A stretch of DNA of 64,000 nt from Serratia oryzae. Lineage in GTDB: Bacteria > Pseudomonadota > Gammaproteobacteria > Enterobacterales > Enterobacteriaceae. Where the stretch lies: contig NZ_MOXD01000007.1 of the NCBI RefSeq assembly GCF_001976145.1, positions 124,001-188,000 on the forward strand, read 5' to 3'. Of the stretch, positions 36,191-45,835 are shown in pieces; the first letter of the stretch is position 1; every line of letters begins with the position of its first letter. The notes beneath the pieces are model-generated. The model was given only the letters and a program-made list of their open reading frames with translations. It was not told the origin of the DNA and ran no database searches. The position numbers were made by a program, and so were the translations under genes.

Positions 36191-39100
36191 CTCCGCCAGC
36201 GGTTTTGTCACGGCGACAACATCACCGTCCACCAGATCGATGCCAATCGCCGCCAGCATACTCAACGTCTCCGGCAGCTCTACTGGCCCTGCCAGCGTTT
36301 GGGTATGTATTCGATGCGCCGCGCTATTGAGCATCGATACCATCAGTTCGTCCATCTGATTGCTGTGCACGTTGGTGATAAAGCGTTCATCAATGCGAAT
36401 GTAATCGATCTTTTGGCTATTCAAGCGATCGAAGGCGTTCAAATTACGCCCGAAGCCATTCACGATCAGTTTGCAGCCCAGTTGCTGCAGTTGGTGAATA
36501 AACTTACCGATCTGTTCCGAATGCTCCAGGATAATAGCCTCATCGACCATCAGCAGCAGCGATTGGTTCGGTAAGGCAGAGGTGGTCAATTGTTTTAGCA
36601 GCTCCTGTTGGAATGTGCTGTCCAGCAAGCTTTCTGTGGCCAGTGGCAGAACGATGGAGGCCCCCTTATCGTGAAGGGGGCGTGCATACTGCACCAGGAT
36701 TTGTTTGATCACCCAGCGATCGATATCTGGCAGCAGGCTATACAACTGAGCGGCAGCGAGGAAATTCTCGAACGTCAGCAGACGTCCATCGGGGGAGGCC
36801 ACCTGCACTGCTAGCTGATAAAAACAGATCGCCTGCGGCGTTTTGGGCGGTGCCGCCGCCTTGACGTACAGTTGCAACTGCTGCCCATCAATAATGTTCA
36901 TCACTTCCTGGCGCGTCAGCAGTTCGTGTTGGCGGTCCAACGGCTGTTTTTGCCGAGCTTCATAAATATAAACCTGACCACGGCCAAGATGCTTAGCGGT
37001 ATAACAGGCGAGATCGGCCTGCGCCATCAGTTCGGCGCTTTTTCCACTGGTCGCATTGATTTGGGTGATACCAACGCTGGCACCCACAGAATAGATCTTG
37101 CCTTCCCAATAGAACGGATGTGCGTTGATTTGTGCGACCATCTGTTGCATCAGCGTTTTTGCCTGTTCCAGCGAGCAGTCGAATAGGATCAAGCCGAATT
37201 CGTCTCCGCCCAGCCGGGCCAGACAGTCACTGTTACGCAACTGACGTTGCATCAGTTGGCCAATTTCCTGCAGTAAGGTGTCACCGGCTGCGTGCCCGGC
37301 ACTGTCGTTAACCACTTTGAACCGATCGAGATCGACGAAGACCAATGAATGTTGTTGATCGCTGTCGGCAGCGCTGGCAATGGCGCTTTTCAGCCTTTTT
37401 TCGAAGCTGGGCCGGTTTTGCAGGTTGGTCAAGGCATCGTGCGAGGCGCTGTAACTCAACTTTTTCATCAGTTCCCGTGAGGCGCTGACGTCCTGTAGTA
37501 CCATCACGGCCCCCATCACTTCCCCTTCAAGGGTTTTTAGCGGCGAAACGGAGGCTTGTACGTCGAAACGGCGGCCATCACGGCTGTGCAGCACCAGAGC
37601 ATAGTCCGCTGGTAATGGGGTGCCGTCCTGCAGGCAGGACTGCACCGGGTTTTCGACCTCCGGCCCATCTTTGCCATTGGTGATACGCACCACGCCGGTG
37701 ATGGGCATGCCGAGTGCCAGTTCCAATGACCAACCGGACATCTGCTCGGCGATCGGGTTCATAAAGGTAATGCGCATTTCGCCATCGGTAGAAATAACCC
37801 CTTCACCAATCGCATCCAGCGTAATGTGCAGGCGTTCTTTCTCTTCATGCAGTGCTTCGGTCAGCGCGACGAATTCCGTCATGTCAATATTGGTGCCCAG
37901 CAGGCGCTGCGGCTTGCCATGCTCGTCCAGCAACAGGTTACCTTGCCCACGAATATGACGCAGGTTTCCTTGGTGGGTCAGGATACGAAACTCGGTGACA
38001 AACAGCTGTGGGCGTTCCATCACCTGGGCGATCAGTTGATTGAGGCGTGCCAGATCCTCGGGCAGCAGCAATGAACGCCAGAGCTCAGGGGTTGGTATCT
38101 GGTCCAGCGGCAAATCGTACAGCTCGAACATGCGTTTGTTCCAGATGAGCTGTTGTTTGTCGATCACCCATTCCCATACGCCAATTCCGCCTGCCAGATT
38201 GGCTAACGTAATGCGTTCTATCAGGAGGCGATTTTCAGCTTCAGCCTGCTTCAGGTTGTTGATGTCCTCTACCTGAGAAATAAAATACAGCGGTTGACCG
38301 CTGGGATCGCGCACCAGCGAGACTGCCAACAGCGTCCAGACGCTTTCGCCATCGCTACGGATAAAGCGTTTTTCCAGGGTATAGCTGCTGATATGGCCTG
38401 CCAGTAGTTCTTGCGACTGTGTCAGATCGGCATTCAGATCGTCTGGATGGGTGATCTCCTGAAAGGTCAGGCGGCACAGGGCTTCAGGCGGGTAGCGCAG
38501 CAGTTTGCACAGCGCCTGATTTACCTGTAACCATTTCCCTTCTGGCGAGACCAGAGCCATTCCGATGGCGGAATACTCCAGCGCGTTGCGAAAACGGGCC
38601 TCGCTCTCCACGATATGCTCTTTTTCTACCCGGAATGCGTGCATCACCATCACCATGGCGTGGGCTGGGATCAGAATAAGGATGAGTGGCAGGTAAATTT
38701 CAACTTCACCGAGAAACTGTCCGCGATCCTGAAACGACAGCACCCCAAATGAAATGCTTATGGTAATCATCAGCGTAGTGGCAAAGCAGAGGGTGAAGGC
38801 TTCAAGCCTGGGCAGAGTAATAGCGGCCCATAGGAGCGGTAGAATGATGAAAGTAAACGGATAGGGCAGGTTGGTCAGTGCCAGATAGCTGAAAACCAAT
38901 GTTGCAATCAGGGTTAACAGCCACTCAACCAAATTAAGCGTTTTCAGCATGGAACGGCGATAAACCAATCCGATGGGCGTCAGCGCAAGTACCCCAACGG
39001 CTTCAGAAATAAACCAGGTATTGAATGACTGCCAGAAGGGGTGCCCGAGCTGAGCGGCCCAGGAGGTTGCCAGCAGTGCGCTGAACATGGGGGTAAAGAT

Positions 39101-39499
39101 GACCGCACAGACGACAAACTTCAGCCAACTCGCCAAGCCGTTGAGCGGATCGGCAGGCTGCAGTACCCAGCGCAACAGCAGGGTACTGACTGCCGCTTCC
39201 AACAGGTTGATCAACGTCAGCTTGACCGAAAACCAATTGAAACCGAACAGGATAAAACTGGCCGTGCAGATGCCAGCCGCGCAGAGCAGCATCGGCAGCG
39301 GCCAGTGGTAGGGTTTATGCTGGTATAACACGATGATAATGGCGGCGGTAGGGAACCACAGCGGGGTAAAATGGCTGGATTCGGCCGACAGGGTCAGACA
39401 AAGATAAGCCAGCAGGAACACGACGATAGCCATCAGCAACGAGTGAGCCAGTAGAGAGCTTTTCGATGTTGTAAGATGATTCGCTGCGCTGATGTCCAT
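36158..39499 (-). CDS. dgcE: Diguanylate cyclase DgcE (YegE)
   Basis: A 1113-residue membrane protein when started at ATG 39499, which has AAGG 6 bases upstream; ATG 39520 lacks one. Order: MASE1 membrane sensor (about 1-290, eight to ten helices), three PAS/PAC domains, an active GGDEF domain (RLGGDEFGLIL near residue 764), and a degenerate EAL domain with FYQLAVQV in place of the E-x-L motif, so probably no phosphodiesterase activity. E. coli DgcE (1105 residues) feeds c-di-GMP to curli and cellulose control. Its 3' end overlaps the convergent alkA by 33 bases. Confidence 0.94.
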   Translation of the reverse strand: MDISAANHLTTSKSSLLAHSLLMAIVVFLLAYLCLTLSAESSHFTPLWFPTAAIIIVLYQHKPYHWPLPMLLCAAGICTASFILFGFNWFSVKLTLINLLEAAVSTLLLRWVLQPADPLNGLASWLKFVVCAVIFTPMFSALLATSWAAQLGHPFWQSFNTWFISEAVGVLALTPIGLVYRRSMLKTLNLVEWLLTLIATLVFSYLALTNLPYPFTFIILPLLWAAITLPRLEAFTLCFATTLMITISISFGVLSFQDRGQFLGEVEIYLPLILILIPAHAMVMVMHAFRVEKEHIVESEARFRNALEYSAIGMALVSPEGKWLQVNQALCKLLRYPPEALCRLTFQEITHPDDLNADLTQSQELLAGHISSYTLEKRFIRSDGESVWTLLAVSLVRDPSGQPLYFISQVEDINNLKQAEAENRLLIERITLANLAGGIGVWEWVIDKQQLIWNKRMFELYDLPLDQIPTPELWRSLLLPEDLARLNQLIAQVMERPQLFVTEFRILTHQGNLRHIRGQGNLLLDEHGKPQRLLGTNIDMTEFVALTEALHEEKERLHITLDAIGEGVISTDGEMRITFMNPIAEQMSGWSLELALGMPITGVVRITNGKDGPEVENPVQSCLQDGTPLPADYALVLHSRDGRRFDVQASVSPLKTLEGEVMGAVMVLQDVSASRELMKKLSYSASHDALTNLQNRPSFEKRLKSAIASAADSDQQHSLVFVDLDRFKVVNDSAGHAAGDTLLQEIGQLMQRQLRNSDCLARLGGDEFGLILFDCSLEQAKTLMQQMVAQINAHPFYWEGKIYSVGASVGITQINATSGKSAELMAQADLACYTAKHLGRGQVYIYEARQKQPLDRQHELLTRQEVMNIIDGQQLQLYVKAAAPPKTPQAICFYQLAVQVASPDGRLLTFENFLAAAQLYSLLPDIDRWVIKQILVQYARPLHDKGASIVLPLATESLLDSTFQQELLKQLTTSALPNQSLLLMVDEAIILEHSEQIGKFIHQLQQLGCKLIVNGFGRNLNAFDRLNSQKIDYIRIDERFITNVHSNQMDELMVSMLNSAAHRIHTQTLAGPVELPETLSMLAAIGIDLVDGDVVAVTKPLAELLDDDHFGIS

Positions 39500-39648
39500 G
39501 AGTAACCTTAGCTGTGCCATCGACCACGGGTAAAGAACATTACCGCTGAAAGTGGGGATTTTACTAACAACAGATTAGTATAGAGCGTGATAAATGCCCA
39601 TTGAATGATATAGTGCGGCGCTCCTTGAGCACACTGGATAGCCTGTTG

Positions 39649-39672
39649 CTCGCCGGCGCTAGCACCGGCGAG
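39649..39672 (-). terminator. Hairpin after mgtE
   Basis: CTCGCCGG (39649-39656) pairs with CCGGCGAG (39665-39672), 6 bases after the mgtE stop on the minus strand. No T-run follows. Confidence 0.55.
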
Positions 39673-39678
39673 ACAGCG

Positions 39679-41112
39679 TTAGAGCAGGAAAATGGTGGCC
39701 AGCCCAAGGAAAATAAAGAACCCGCCGGTATCGGTCAGTGCGGTAATCAATACGCTGGAACCCACCGCTGGATCGCGCCCCAGCTTGAGCATGGTCATGG
39801 GGATCACTACGCCCATCAGTGCCGCCACCAGCAGGTTCAGGATCATGGCCAACGTCATCACGCCGCCCATCGCCAGATCGCCATACAGCAGGTAGGTGAC
39901 TAACCCCATGATGCCCCCCCAAACGAAACCGTTGATCAATGCGACCCCCAGTTCTCTCAGCAGCAGCCGCGAGATATTACCGACTTCAATCTGGTGCAGC
40001 GCCAGCGCCCGTACGATCATGGTAATCGTCTGATTCCCGGTATTACCGCCAATACCGGCGACGATCGGCATCAGAGTAGCCAGGGCCACCAGTTGTGAAA
40101 TGGTATGTTCGAACAACCCGATGACGCGTGAAGCGATAAAGGCAGTGCACAGGTTGATCGCCAGCCAGGCCCAGCGGGTTTTCACTGCTTTGCTGACCGG
40201 TGCAAAGACGTCCTCATCCGGGCTTAACCCCCCCATGCGGCGCAGTGTGGTATCACTCTCTTCGTTGACGGCGTCAACAACCTCTTCGATGGTCAGGCGC
40301 CCCATCAGTTTGCCTTTGGCGTCGACCACCGGGGCGCTGATCAGGTCATAACGTTCGAACGCGCTGGCTGCGGCCTCGGCTTTATCTTCGGGTTGAAAGG
40401 TGGTGGGATCGCTGTCCATCACCTGAGAGACCAGGGTCTGCGGATCGTTGAGAAGTATCGCCGTCAGCGGGAATTCACCGAGTAGCGTGTTTTTGCGATC
40501 GGTGACGAACAGTTTGTCGGTGGCGTCTGGGATGGTTTTACGCTGGCGCAGAAAGCGGTGTACGGTGCCAAGTGAAACATCCGGGCGCACCGTGACCAGT
40601 TCGAAATCCATCATCCAGCCAACGGTATCCTTGCCATAATGCACCATTTCCCGCACCTGTGTGCGTTCATCTGGTTCCAGCGAAGTGAGCAGGCGGCCCA
40701 TCAGGTTACGCGGCAGATACTGCGCCAGGTAGGCCTGTTCGTCGACGTCCAGCGTTTTGATCGCTTTGAGCAGATCTTTATCGCTCATCTCTTCGATCAG
40801 GCTATCCCACACCGGTTCCGCAACTTCCACCAGCGTTTGGCCCCGTTTGGTGGTATCCACCAAACGCCACAGTGCCAGACGTTGGTCCTGCGGCAGGGCC
40901 TCCAGCAGGTCTGCCAGATCGGCGGCGTGCATCTCTTCCAACAGATGGGTAATTTCGGCCGTATGATCCAGCAGTTCGCTTTTGCTGAGCGCTTTTTGGT
41001 CCCCTGGGCGGCCGAGAATACCGTCAACCAGTTCTTTGTTATTTAACAGCAGGCTCAGGATACGCTGGCGGTATTCAGCGACCTTTTTAACATTATGTGT
41101 GGCGGTGGACAT
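39679..41112 (-). CDS. mgtE: Magnesium transporter MgtE
   Basis: A 477-residue MgtE-type magnesium channel. The N-terminal superhelical domain (HAADLADLLEALPQDQRLALWRLV...) is followed by two CBS domains (about 140-265: TVGWMMDFELVTVRPDVSLGTVHRFLR and DLISAPVVDAKGKLMGRLTIEEVVDAV). The C-terminal membrane domain has five helices with the signature ATLMPIVAGIGGNTGNQTITMIVRAL and a conserved aspartate in ITALTDTGGFFIFLGLA. The cytoplasmic domains close the pore when magnesium is high. E. coli K-12 lacks this gene, so its place here is a lineage difference. Confidence 0.95.
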   Translation of the reverse strand: MSTATHNVKKVAEYRQRILSLLLNNKELVDGILGRPGDQKALSKSELLDHTAEITHLLEEMHAADLADLLEALPQDQRLALWRLVDTTKRGQTLVEVAEPVWDSLIEEMSDKDLLKAIKTLDVDEQAYLAQYLPRNLMGRLLTSLEPDERTQVREMVHYGKDTVGWMMDFELVTVRPDVSLGTVHRFLRQRKTIPDATDKLFVTDRKNTLLGEFPLTAILLNDPQTLVSQVMDSDPTTFQPEDKAEAAASAFERYDLISAPVVDAKGKLMGRLTIEEVVDAVNEESDTTLRRMGGLSPDEDVFAPVSKAVKTRWAWLAINLCTAFIASRVIGLFEHTISQLVALATLMPIVAGIGGNTGNQTITMIVRALALHQIEVGNISRLLLRELGVALINGFVWGGIMGLVTYLLYGDLAMGGVMTLAMILNLLVAALMGVVIPMTMLKLGRDPAVGSSVLITALTDTGGFFIFLGLATIFLL

Positions 41113-41314
41113 GGTGTTCCTTAACGCTAACTAAGTACAAACGGTTCCTTTACGGCTATCTTTACAAGATAGAGCATAGCGGCGGCGGGCGTCATTTTTA
41201 TGCAACCAGCGCAGAAGTGAAGAATAAGTGAGAGGTCTGAATGTATTTCAGGCCGCTTAAATATTGGTTTCCACACGGGTGAAAAGAGAGGCAGGCTTGG
41301 TAACGAGCGAGAAC

Positions 41315-41482
41315 TCACTGATTATCAACGTCGATTTGATGAATTGGTGGACGTGGTGGCATACTTCTTTCCTGGTGATGGGGAATGGCGACTATGGCAG
41401 CATACAGCAGGCGGCCAACTAGAATGATAAAACTTATTAGTAAGACGATCTTGGTCATGCGCCCGGGCGTTTTTCTTCTCAT
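41315..41482 (-). CDS. yfgG: Small DUF2633 membrane protein YfgG
   Basis: A 55-codon gene: MRRKTPGRMTKIVLLISFII, then LVGRLLYAAIVAIPHHQ and a short proline- and histidine-rich tail. It has one hydrophobic segment and matches the E. coli YfgG pattern M-T-R-I-V-L-L-I-S-F-I-F-F-F-G-R followed by Y...HHQ. It is divergent from pdeF (yfgF), the same arrangement as in E. coli, which supports the assignment. It is short enough that a length cut-off would miss it. The ribosome-binding site is weak. E. coli YfgG has been linked to nickel and cobalt tolerance, from memory. Confidence 0.85.
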   Translation of the reverse strand: MRRKTPGRMTKIVLLISFIILVGRLLYAAIVAIPHHQERSMPPRPPIHQIDVDNQ

Positions 41483-41907
41483 ATTATCGTCCGAATGAGT
41501 TGCAGCTTCGCACTGCCCATTTTTAGCGTTGCTTATTTATTGATATTCAGTAAGTTAACATTCTAATTTTATGCAGTGATGACCAAAGGTGTCTATTTAT
41601 TTCTATCCTATTACATTGTGTATTGAACTTTTGTTTAGCTACTGTCTGATTTTTTGTTGAGTATGAGTAGGTTATTATTAGTATGAAAAACACGTTTGAT
41701 TTTCTATTCATATTTTCTCTATTAATTGATTGTGGTCAAATCTTGAGCAAGCGCAGCGAATAGAATACGCAGCCATTCTTGATGCTGAATCAGCGTATCT
41801 CAGCCGTGTTCGACGAATGGCTTTGGAGTTAGATAGGACTCTTCTCTGCGATTTAAATTATGCTCAAGCAGTGAAATGAATCACGCACGGGCGGATACAG
41901 TATCTTG
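41483..41907. other. Divergent promoter gap between yfgG and pdeF
   Basis: A 425-bp AT-rich gap with no supported gene. It holds the FNR-like site at 41726-41739. A 26-codon frame at about 41682 (MKNTFDFLFIFSLLIDCGQ) has no ribosome-binding site and was not called. Confidence 0.5.
41726..41739 (+). promoter_or_regulatory. FNR-like site upstream of pdeF
   Basis: TTGATTGTGGTCAA matches the FNR consensus TTGATNNNNATCAA in nine of ten fixed positions. It lies about 170 bases before the pdeF start and between the divergent yfgG and pdeF. E. coli YfgF is described as an anaerobic phosphodiesterase, so oxygen-dependent control is plausible. Confidence 0.6.
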
Positions 41908-44145
41908 ATGAGTATTTTGAAGTTCTGGAATAAGTTACGCGATTATTGGTGGGGGCAGCCTATTGTGCTGAGCCTGCTGTTCTTGCCTGTTGCCGGTTGG
42001 TTATCGCCGCGTCTTATGTTGCCTGAAGGTAAGGCTTATCTGGTCTATTTGCCTTTGGCGGCCTGTTTTTCTCTGCTGATGGTTTACGATTGGCGTGCGC
42101 TGCCAGGGATCGCTCTGGCGGTTTTTATCCGTTATTCCGATCGTGCCGGAATCGATATCACGGTCATCATGACCCTGTTCTATTTGGCATGCCTGAGTAT
42201 CTGCTGGTGGGGGTATCGCTACCAGTCTCAGAACCGCTGGTGTGCGGGTTTTTCGGAGCTGAAGCTCGGCAAATACCGGCTTATCTGGCTGGTTGCCATG
42301 CCTCCGTTGCTGTTTATCTTTGGCTTGAAGTTAATCATCGGCCTCGATCTGCTGCCCGATGAACTCGGTATGATGCCGGGTAACGGTATCAACCTGCACA
42401 CCCTGGTCAATTTTCAGGCGGTGCTGATTGGCTGTCTCTCTTCGATGCAACTGTTTTATTTTGTGTTGCGGATCATTAAAAACCCCAGGTTTGCCAGAGT
42501 GTTGTGGGGGCGCATTTGCCGCGAGATCGCGCCGTCGGTAAAAAAAATCGAGCTGCAACTCTGGCTTGCCGTGCTAAGCGTGCTGGTGTTTGTTCTGGCT
42601 TATCATACGGCGGACACCAATTTTATGCAGGTGCCGGATTACAGTCTGACCTTGCTATTGCCGGTGATGCTGTACAGCGCCATGCGTTTTGGCTACCAGT
42701 TTAACGGTATTATCTGGGCTACGACTCTGATAGTCCTGTTCTTTAACTACCCAGGCTATGTGCAGTGGAACAATTTGTTACATAACCTGACGATGATCTC
42801 TTCGATGATGCTGGCGTTTACGCTGAGTATTCTGATGACTTCGGCGGTGCATACGCGCCAACGGATGGATCATGCCAAGGCGCAGAGTGCCTCGCTGAAG
42901 GATCCGGTGATTGGTTTGCCCAATTTGCGCGCATTGAAACGTGATTTGGCAAAAACGCCGCGTTCTACCCTCTGTTTTTTGCGTATCTCCGAACTGGACC
43001 TGCTCAGCCGTAACTACGGTATGCAACTGCGCATCCGCTTCAAACAGAAGTTGGCCAGCACCTTGCACAGGGTATTGGAAGAGGGGGAAGATGTTTATCA
43101 TCTGCCGGGGTACGATCTGGTGCTGCGGCTGAATGGCTCTAACGCAGAAGCCAAGGTGGCCACGATCCAGAGTACGCTGGAGAAATTCCGTCTGGTGTGG
43201 AACGGCCTGCCGATTCACCCACCGCTGGGGATCAGCTACTGCGGTGTGTACTCAGAAGTGGCGCATTTGCATTTGCTGCTGGGGGAGTTGAGCTCACTGG
43301 CAGAGATGTCACTGACCAGCGGCCGGGCGGAGAACGTGCAGAACGATCACCACGTCGCGCAGGAAGAGATCAAACGCAAAGTTGCCTTGTTGCACTGGGT
43401 GCAGCGTTCGCTTGATAACGACAGCTTTGTCCTGATGGCACAGCCTATTGTCGGCGTGCGTGGCGATACATACCACGAAATTTTGTTGCGGATGCTGGAT
43501 GATGACAACAACACGGTGTCCCCAGGCGAGTTTATGCCAGTGGTGCATGAGTTTGGCCTGGCCTATCAGTTGGATCTGTGGGTGTTGCGTGAGACCCTGC
43601 AGTTTATGGATCAGCACCGGGAAGCCCTGCCCAGTGCGCGTTTTGCTGTGAATCTTTCCCCTTCTTCGCTGTGCCGCCCGAGTTTGTGTCAGGATGTATA
43701 CGATGCGTTGCAGCAATACCAGGTTGAACCTTATCAATTGGCGCTGGAGGTGACAGAGTCTCATCTGGTGCAGGATGTGAAATATGCCAAGAACTCGTTG
43801 AGAGAGCTACGTCAACTGGGGTGCCGCATTGCGTTGGATGATTTCGGCACCGGTTATGCCACCTATGATCGCCTGAAAGAGTTACATGTGGATACGCTGA
43901 AGATCGACGGCAGTTTTGTGCGCGGCATGCTGACCAACAAGGTGGATTACCAGATCATTTCGTCAATCTGCAAAGTCGCGTTGATGCAGCGGTTATCGAT
44001 CGTGGCGGAATATGTCGAAACGGAAGAACAGCGCGATGTGCTGAAAAGCCTGGGTGTGGATTATATGCAGGGCTATTTTATTGGTGAACCCCAACCGCTG
44101 GCGTCCTTGGTGCAGCCGAATAAGGACGTGCAAGCCCCTGATTAA
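41908..44145 (+). CDS. pdeF: c-di-GMP phosphodiesterase PdeF (YfgF)
   Basis: A 745-residue protein, close to E. coli YfgF (747). ATG 41908 is preferred over the adjacent TTG 41905. The N-terminal half is a MASE1-type membrane domain of eight to ten helices, followed by a degenerate GGDEF domain (the usual site is replaced by LVLRLNGSNAEAK) and an EAL domain with EILLRM, the LEVTES glutamate, IALDDFGTGYATYDRL, LKIDGSF and AEYVETEEQ. These residues predict active hydrolysis of c-di-GMP. It converges on ppx. Confidence 0.94.
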   Translation: MSILKFWNKLRDYWWGQPIVLSLLFLPVAGWLSPRLMLPEGKAYLVYLPLAACFSLLMVYDWRALPGIALAVFIRYSDRAGIDITVIMTLFYLACLSICWWGYRYQSQNRWCAGFSELKLGKYRLIWLVAMPPLLFIFGLKLIIGLDLLPDELGMMPGNGINLHTLVNFQAVLIGCLSSMQLFYFVLRIIKNPRFARVLWGRICREIAPSVKKIELQLWLAVLSVLVFVLAYHTADTNFMQVPDYSLTLLLPVMLYSAMRFGYQFNGIIWATTLIVLFFNYPGYVQWNNLLHNLTMISSMMLAFTLSILMTSAVHTRQRMDHAKAQSASLKDPVIGLPNLRALKRDLAKTPRSTLCFLRISELDLLSRNYGMQLRIRFKQKLASTLHRVLEEGEDVYHLPGYDLVLRLNGSNAEAKVATIQSTLEKFRLVWNGLPIHPPLGISYCGVYSEVAHLHLLLGELSSLAEMSLTSGRAENVQNDHHVAQEEIKRKVALLHWVQRSLDNDSFVLMAQPIVGVRGDTYHEILLRMLDDDNNTVSPGEFMPVVHEFGLAYQLDLWVLRETLQFMDQHREALPSARFAVNLSPSSLCRPSLCQDVYDALQQYQVEPYQLALEVTESHLVQDVKYAKNSLRELRQLGCRIALDDFGTGYATYDRLKELHVDTLKIDGSFVRGMLTNKVDYQIISSICKVALMQRLSIVAEYVETEEQRDVLKSLGVDYMQGYFIGEPQPLASLVQPNKDVQAPD

Positions 44146-44216
44146 TGCTAAACCTTAAAGCATCCGCATTGCAGGAGGGAACCCATCAATGAGCAGCGTC
44201 ACATTGCCAGCAACTG

Positions 44217-44240
44217 TAGCTTGAAGTATGACGGAGATAT
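44217..44240. repeat. Remnant end of the palindromic repeat family
   Basis: AGCTTGAAGTATGACGGAG matches the TTGAAGTATGA end of the dispersed repeat. Only one end is present, between pdeF and ppx. Confidence 0.5.
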
Positions 44241-44260
44241 CGCCCTCCATTAAGAGGGCG
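44241..44260. terminator. Convergent hairpin between pdeF and ppx
   Basis: CGCCCTC (44241-44247) pairs with GAGGGCG (44254-44260), 11 bases past the leftward ppx stop and about 95 bases past pdeF. It may act on both. Confidence 0.55.
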
Positions 44261-44271
44261 ACAGATTCATA

Positions 44272-45825
44272 TCATGCCAAACGCTGTTCGTTCTGTTCGT
44301 CTTCTTCTTCTTCGATCATCAACTGCCAGCCCACCACGTCATTCCAATAAGCCTGTTCACGCTCGAAATCCAGTTGCACTAAGTTATTCTGTGCCAGATA
44401 GCCAGCCGGGAAACGCAGCGTCCAATGGTTATCGTCGGTCACCAGGCGCAGCGTTTCGGGCGTGGTGGTGGATTGACGCTGATTGTTGAGCAGGGTGCTC
44501 AAGCGCAGTAACTGAATCAGCGGCAGATAGTATTTTTTCTTGAACAGGTTCAGCCGTGGCAACTCTTCCAGCTTGATCGCTTTGCGATGGAAGCGCACCA
44601 GGGCGGCTAATAACCACTGCTGCTCCTGATTAAAACCGGGCAGGTTAGTATTTTGCAGGATATAGGCCGAGTGGCGATGCATGCCGCTGTGGTTGATGCT
44701 CAGCCCAACCTCATGCAGCATCGCAGCCCATCGCAGCAAGGCTTCCAGTTGCGGTTGTACCAGTTTGGTATTTTGCGCCATCCATTGGGCATACAGCAGT
44801 TCCGTGGTGTCCAGAACGCGTTTGGCCTGCTCACGGTCAATATTGTAGTGATCGGCCAGACTGGTTGCCGTGCGGCTGCGGATATCCTGATGGCGGAAGC
44901 GGCCTTCCATTTCATACAGAACGCCTTCACGCAGCGCCCCGTCAGATAGACGCAGATCGCGGATGGCCAGCGCATCAAACACGCCGCATAGGATAGCCAG
45001 CCCAGGTACAAACACCGATTGGCGATCTTCCGTCAGCCCCGGCAAACTCAGAGCGCTGAAGTTTTTAAACTGCAGAACCTGTTCCACCAGCATTTCCAGG
45101 CGTTCCGGCGTGATCAGGCCGTCTTTTTCGCCGCTCGCGACCAGCACTTCATGGGCGGCCTTGATGGTGCCGGAGGCACCCAGAGCGTATTGCCAACCCT
45201 GAATACGGTATTGCCAGGCCAGGGTTTCCAGCTTCTGCGCTGCGGCCAGCCGTGCGCGCCTGAAGTTGGTTTTGCTGATTTCCCCCTCGGGGAAAAACTG
45301 TTGTGCGAAGCTGACACACCCCATGCGGCGGCTTTCCGCCAGCAAGGGTTCGAAATCCTCGCCAATCACCAGTTCGGTAGAACCACCGCCGATATCGATC
45401 ACCAGCTTGCGGCCTTTCTCCGGCTGGGTGTGCTCCACCCCCATAAAGATCAGACGTGCTTCTTCCTGCCCGGCGATAATCTCGATCGGATAAGGGATCA
45501 CTTTGGCCGCCCGTTTCAGGAAGACTTCCGCATTCACCGCCTGACGCAGGGTATGTGTCCCGACGATGGTGACGTTGTCTGCCGGGAATCCTTGCAACCG
45601 CTCGGCAAATAATGCCAGGCAGGCCAGGCCGCGCTCCATGGCCTCTTCGCTAAGGACATTGTTACTGTCCAACCCATCGGCGAGGTGTACCCGCTGTTTT
45701 AAACGCCCCAATACCTGTAAGGCGCCGTTGACGACGCGAGCGATTACCATGTGGAAACTGTTCGACCCAAGGTCGATGGCAGCGATTTCCTGCGGTTTGT
45801 TGGCGGTAGTGCTTTTTAGCGGCAT
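44272..45825 (-). CDS. ppx: Exopolyphosphatase
   Basis: A 517-residue Ppx/GppA-family enzyme that releases phosphate from the ends of polyphosphate. The actin-like N-terminal fold has [18 protein letters not shown] and [17 protein letters not shown]. The C-terminal HD-like helical domain includes [27 protein letters not shown]. Length matches E. coli Ppx (513). It lies 10 bases downstream of ppk in the same leftward operon. Confidence 0.96.
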   Translation of the reverse strand: MPLKSTTANKPQEIAAIDLGSNSFHMVIARVVNGALQVLGRLKQRVHLADGLDSNNVLSEEAMERGLACLALFAERLQGFPADNVTIVGTHTLRQAVNAEVFLKRAAKVIPYPIEIIAGQEEARLIFMGVEHTQPEKGRKLVIDIGGGSTELVIGEDFEPLLAESRRMGCVSFAQQFFPEGEISKTNFRRARLAAAQKLETLAWQYRIQGWQYALGASGTIKAAHEVLVASGEKDGLITPERLEMLVEQVLQFKNFSALSLPGLTEDRQSVFVPGLAILCGVFDALAIRDLRLSDGALREGVLYEMEGRFRHQDIRSRTATSLADHYNIDREQAKRVLDTTELLYAQWMAQNTKLVQPQLEALLRWAAMLHEVGLSINHSGMHRHSAYILQNTNLPGFNQEQQWLLAALVRFHRKAIKLEELPRLNLFKKKYYLPLIQLLRLSTLLNNQRQSTTTPETLRLVTDDNHWTLRFPAGYLAQNNLVQLDFEREQAYWNDVVGWQLMIEEEEDEQNEQRLA

Positions 45826-45835
45826 AGTTGCTGGC

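Noticed and set aside
41113-41314. Magnesium riboswitch before mgtE
   Set aside because: No M-box sequence blocks could be recognised upstream of the gene.
41127-41318. 63-codon minus-strand frame between mgtE and yfgG
   Set aside because: No ribosome-binding site or known pattern; more likely non-coding 3' sequence of yfgG.
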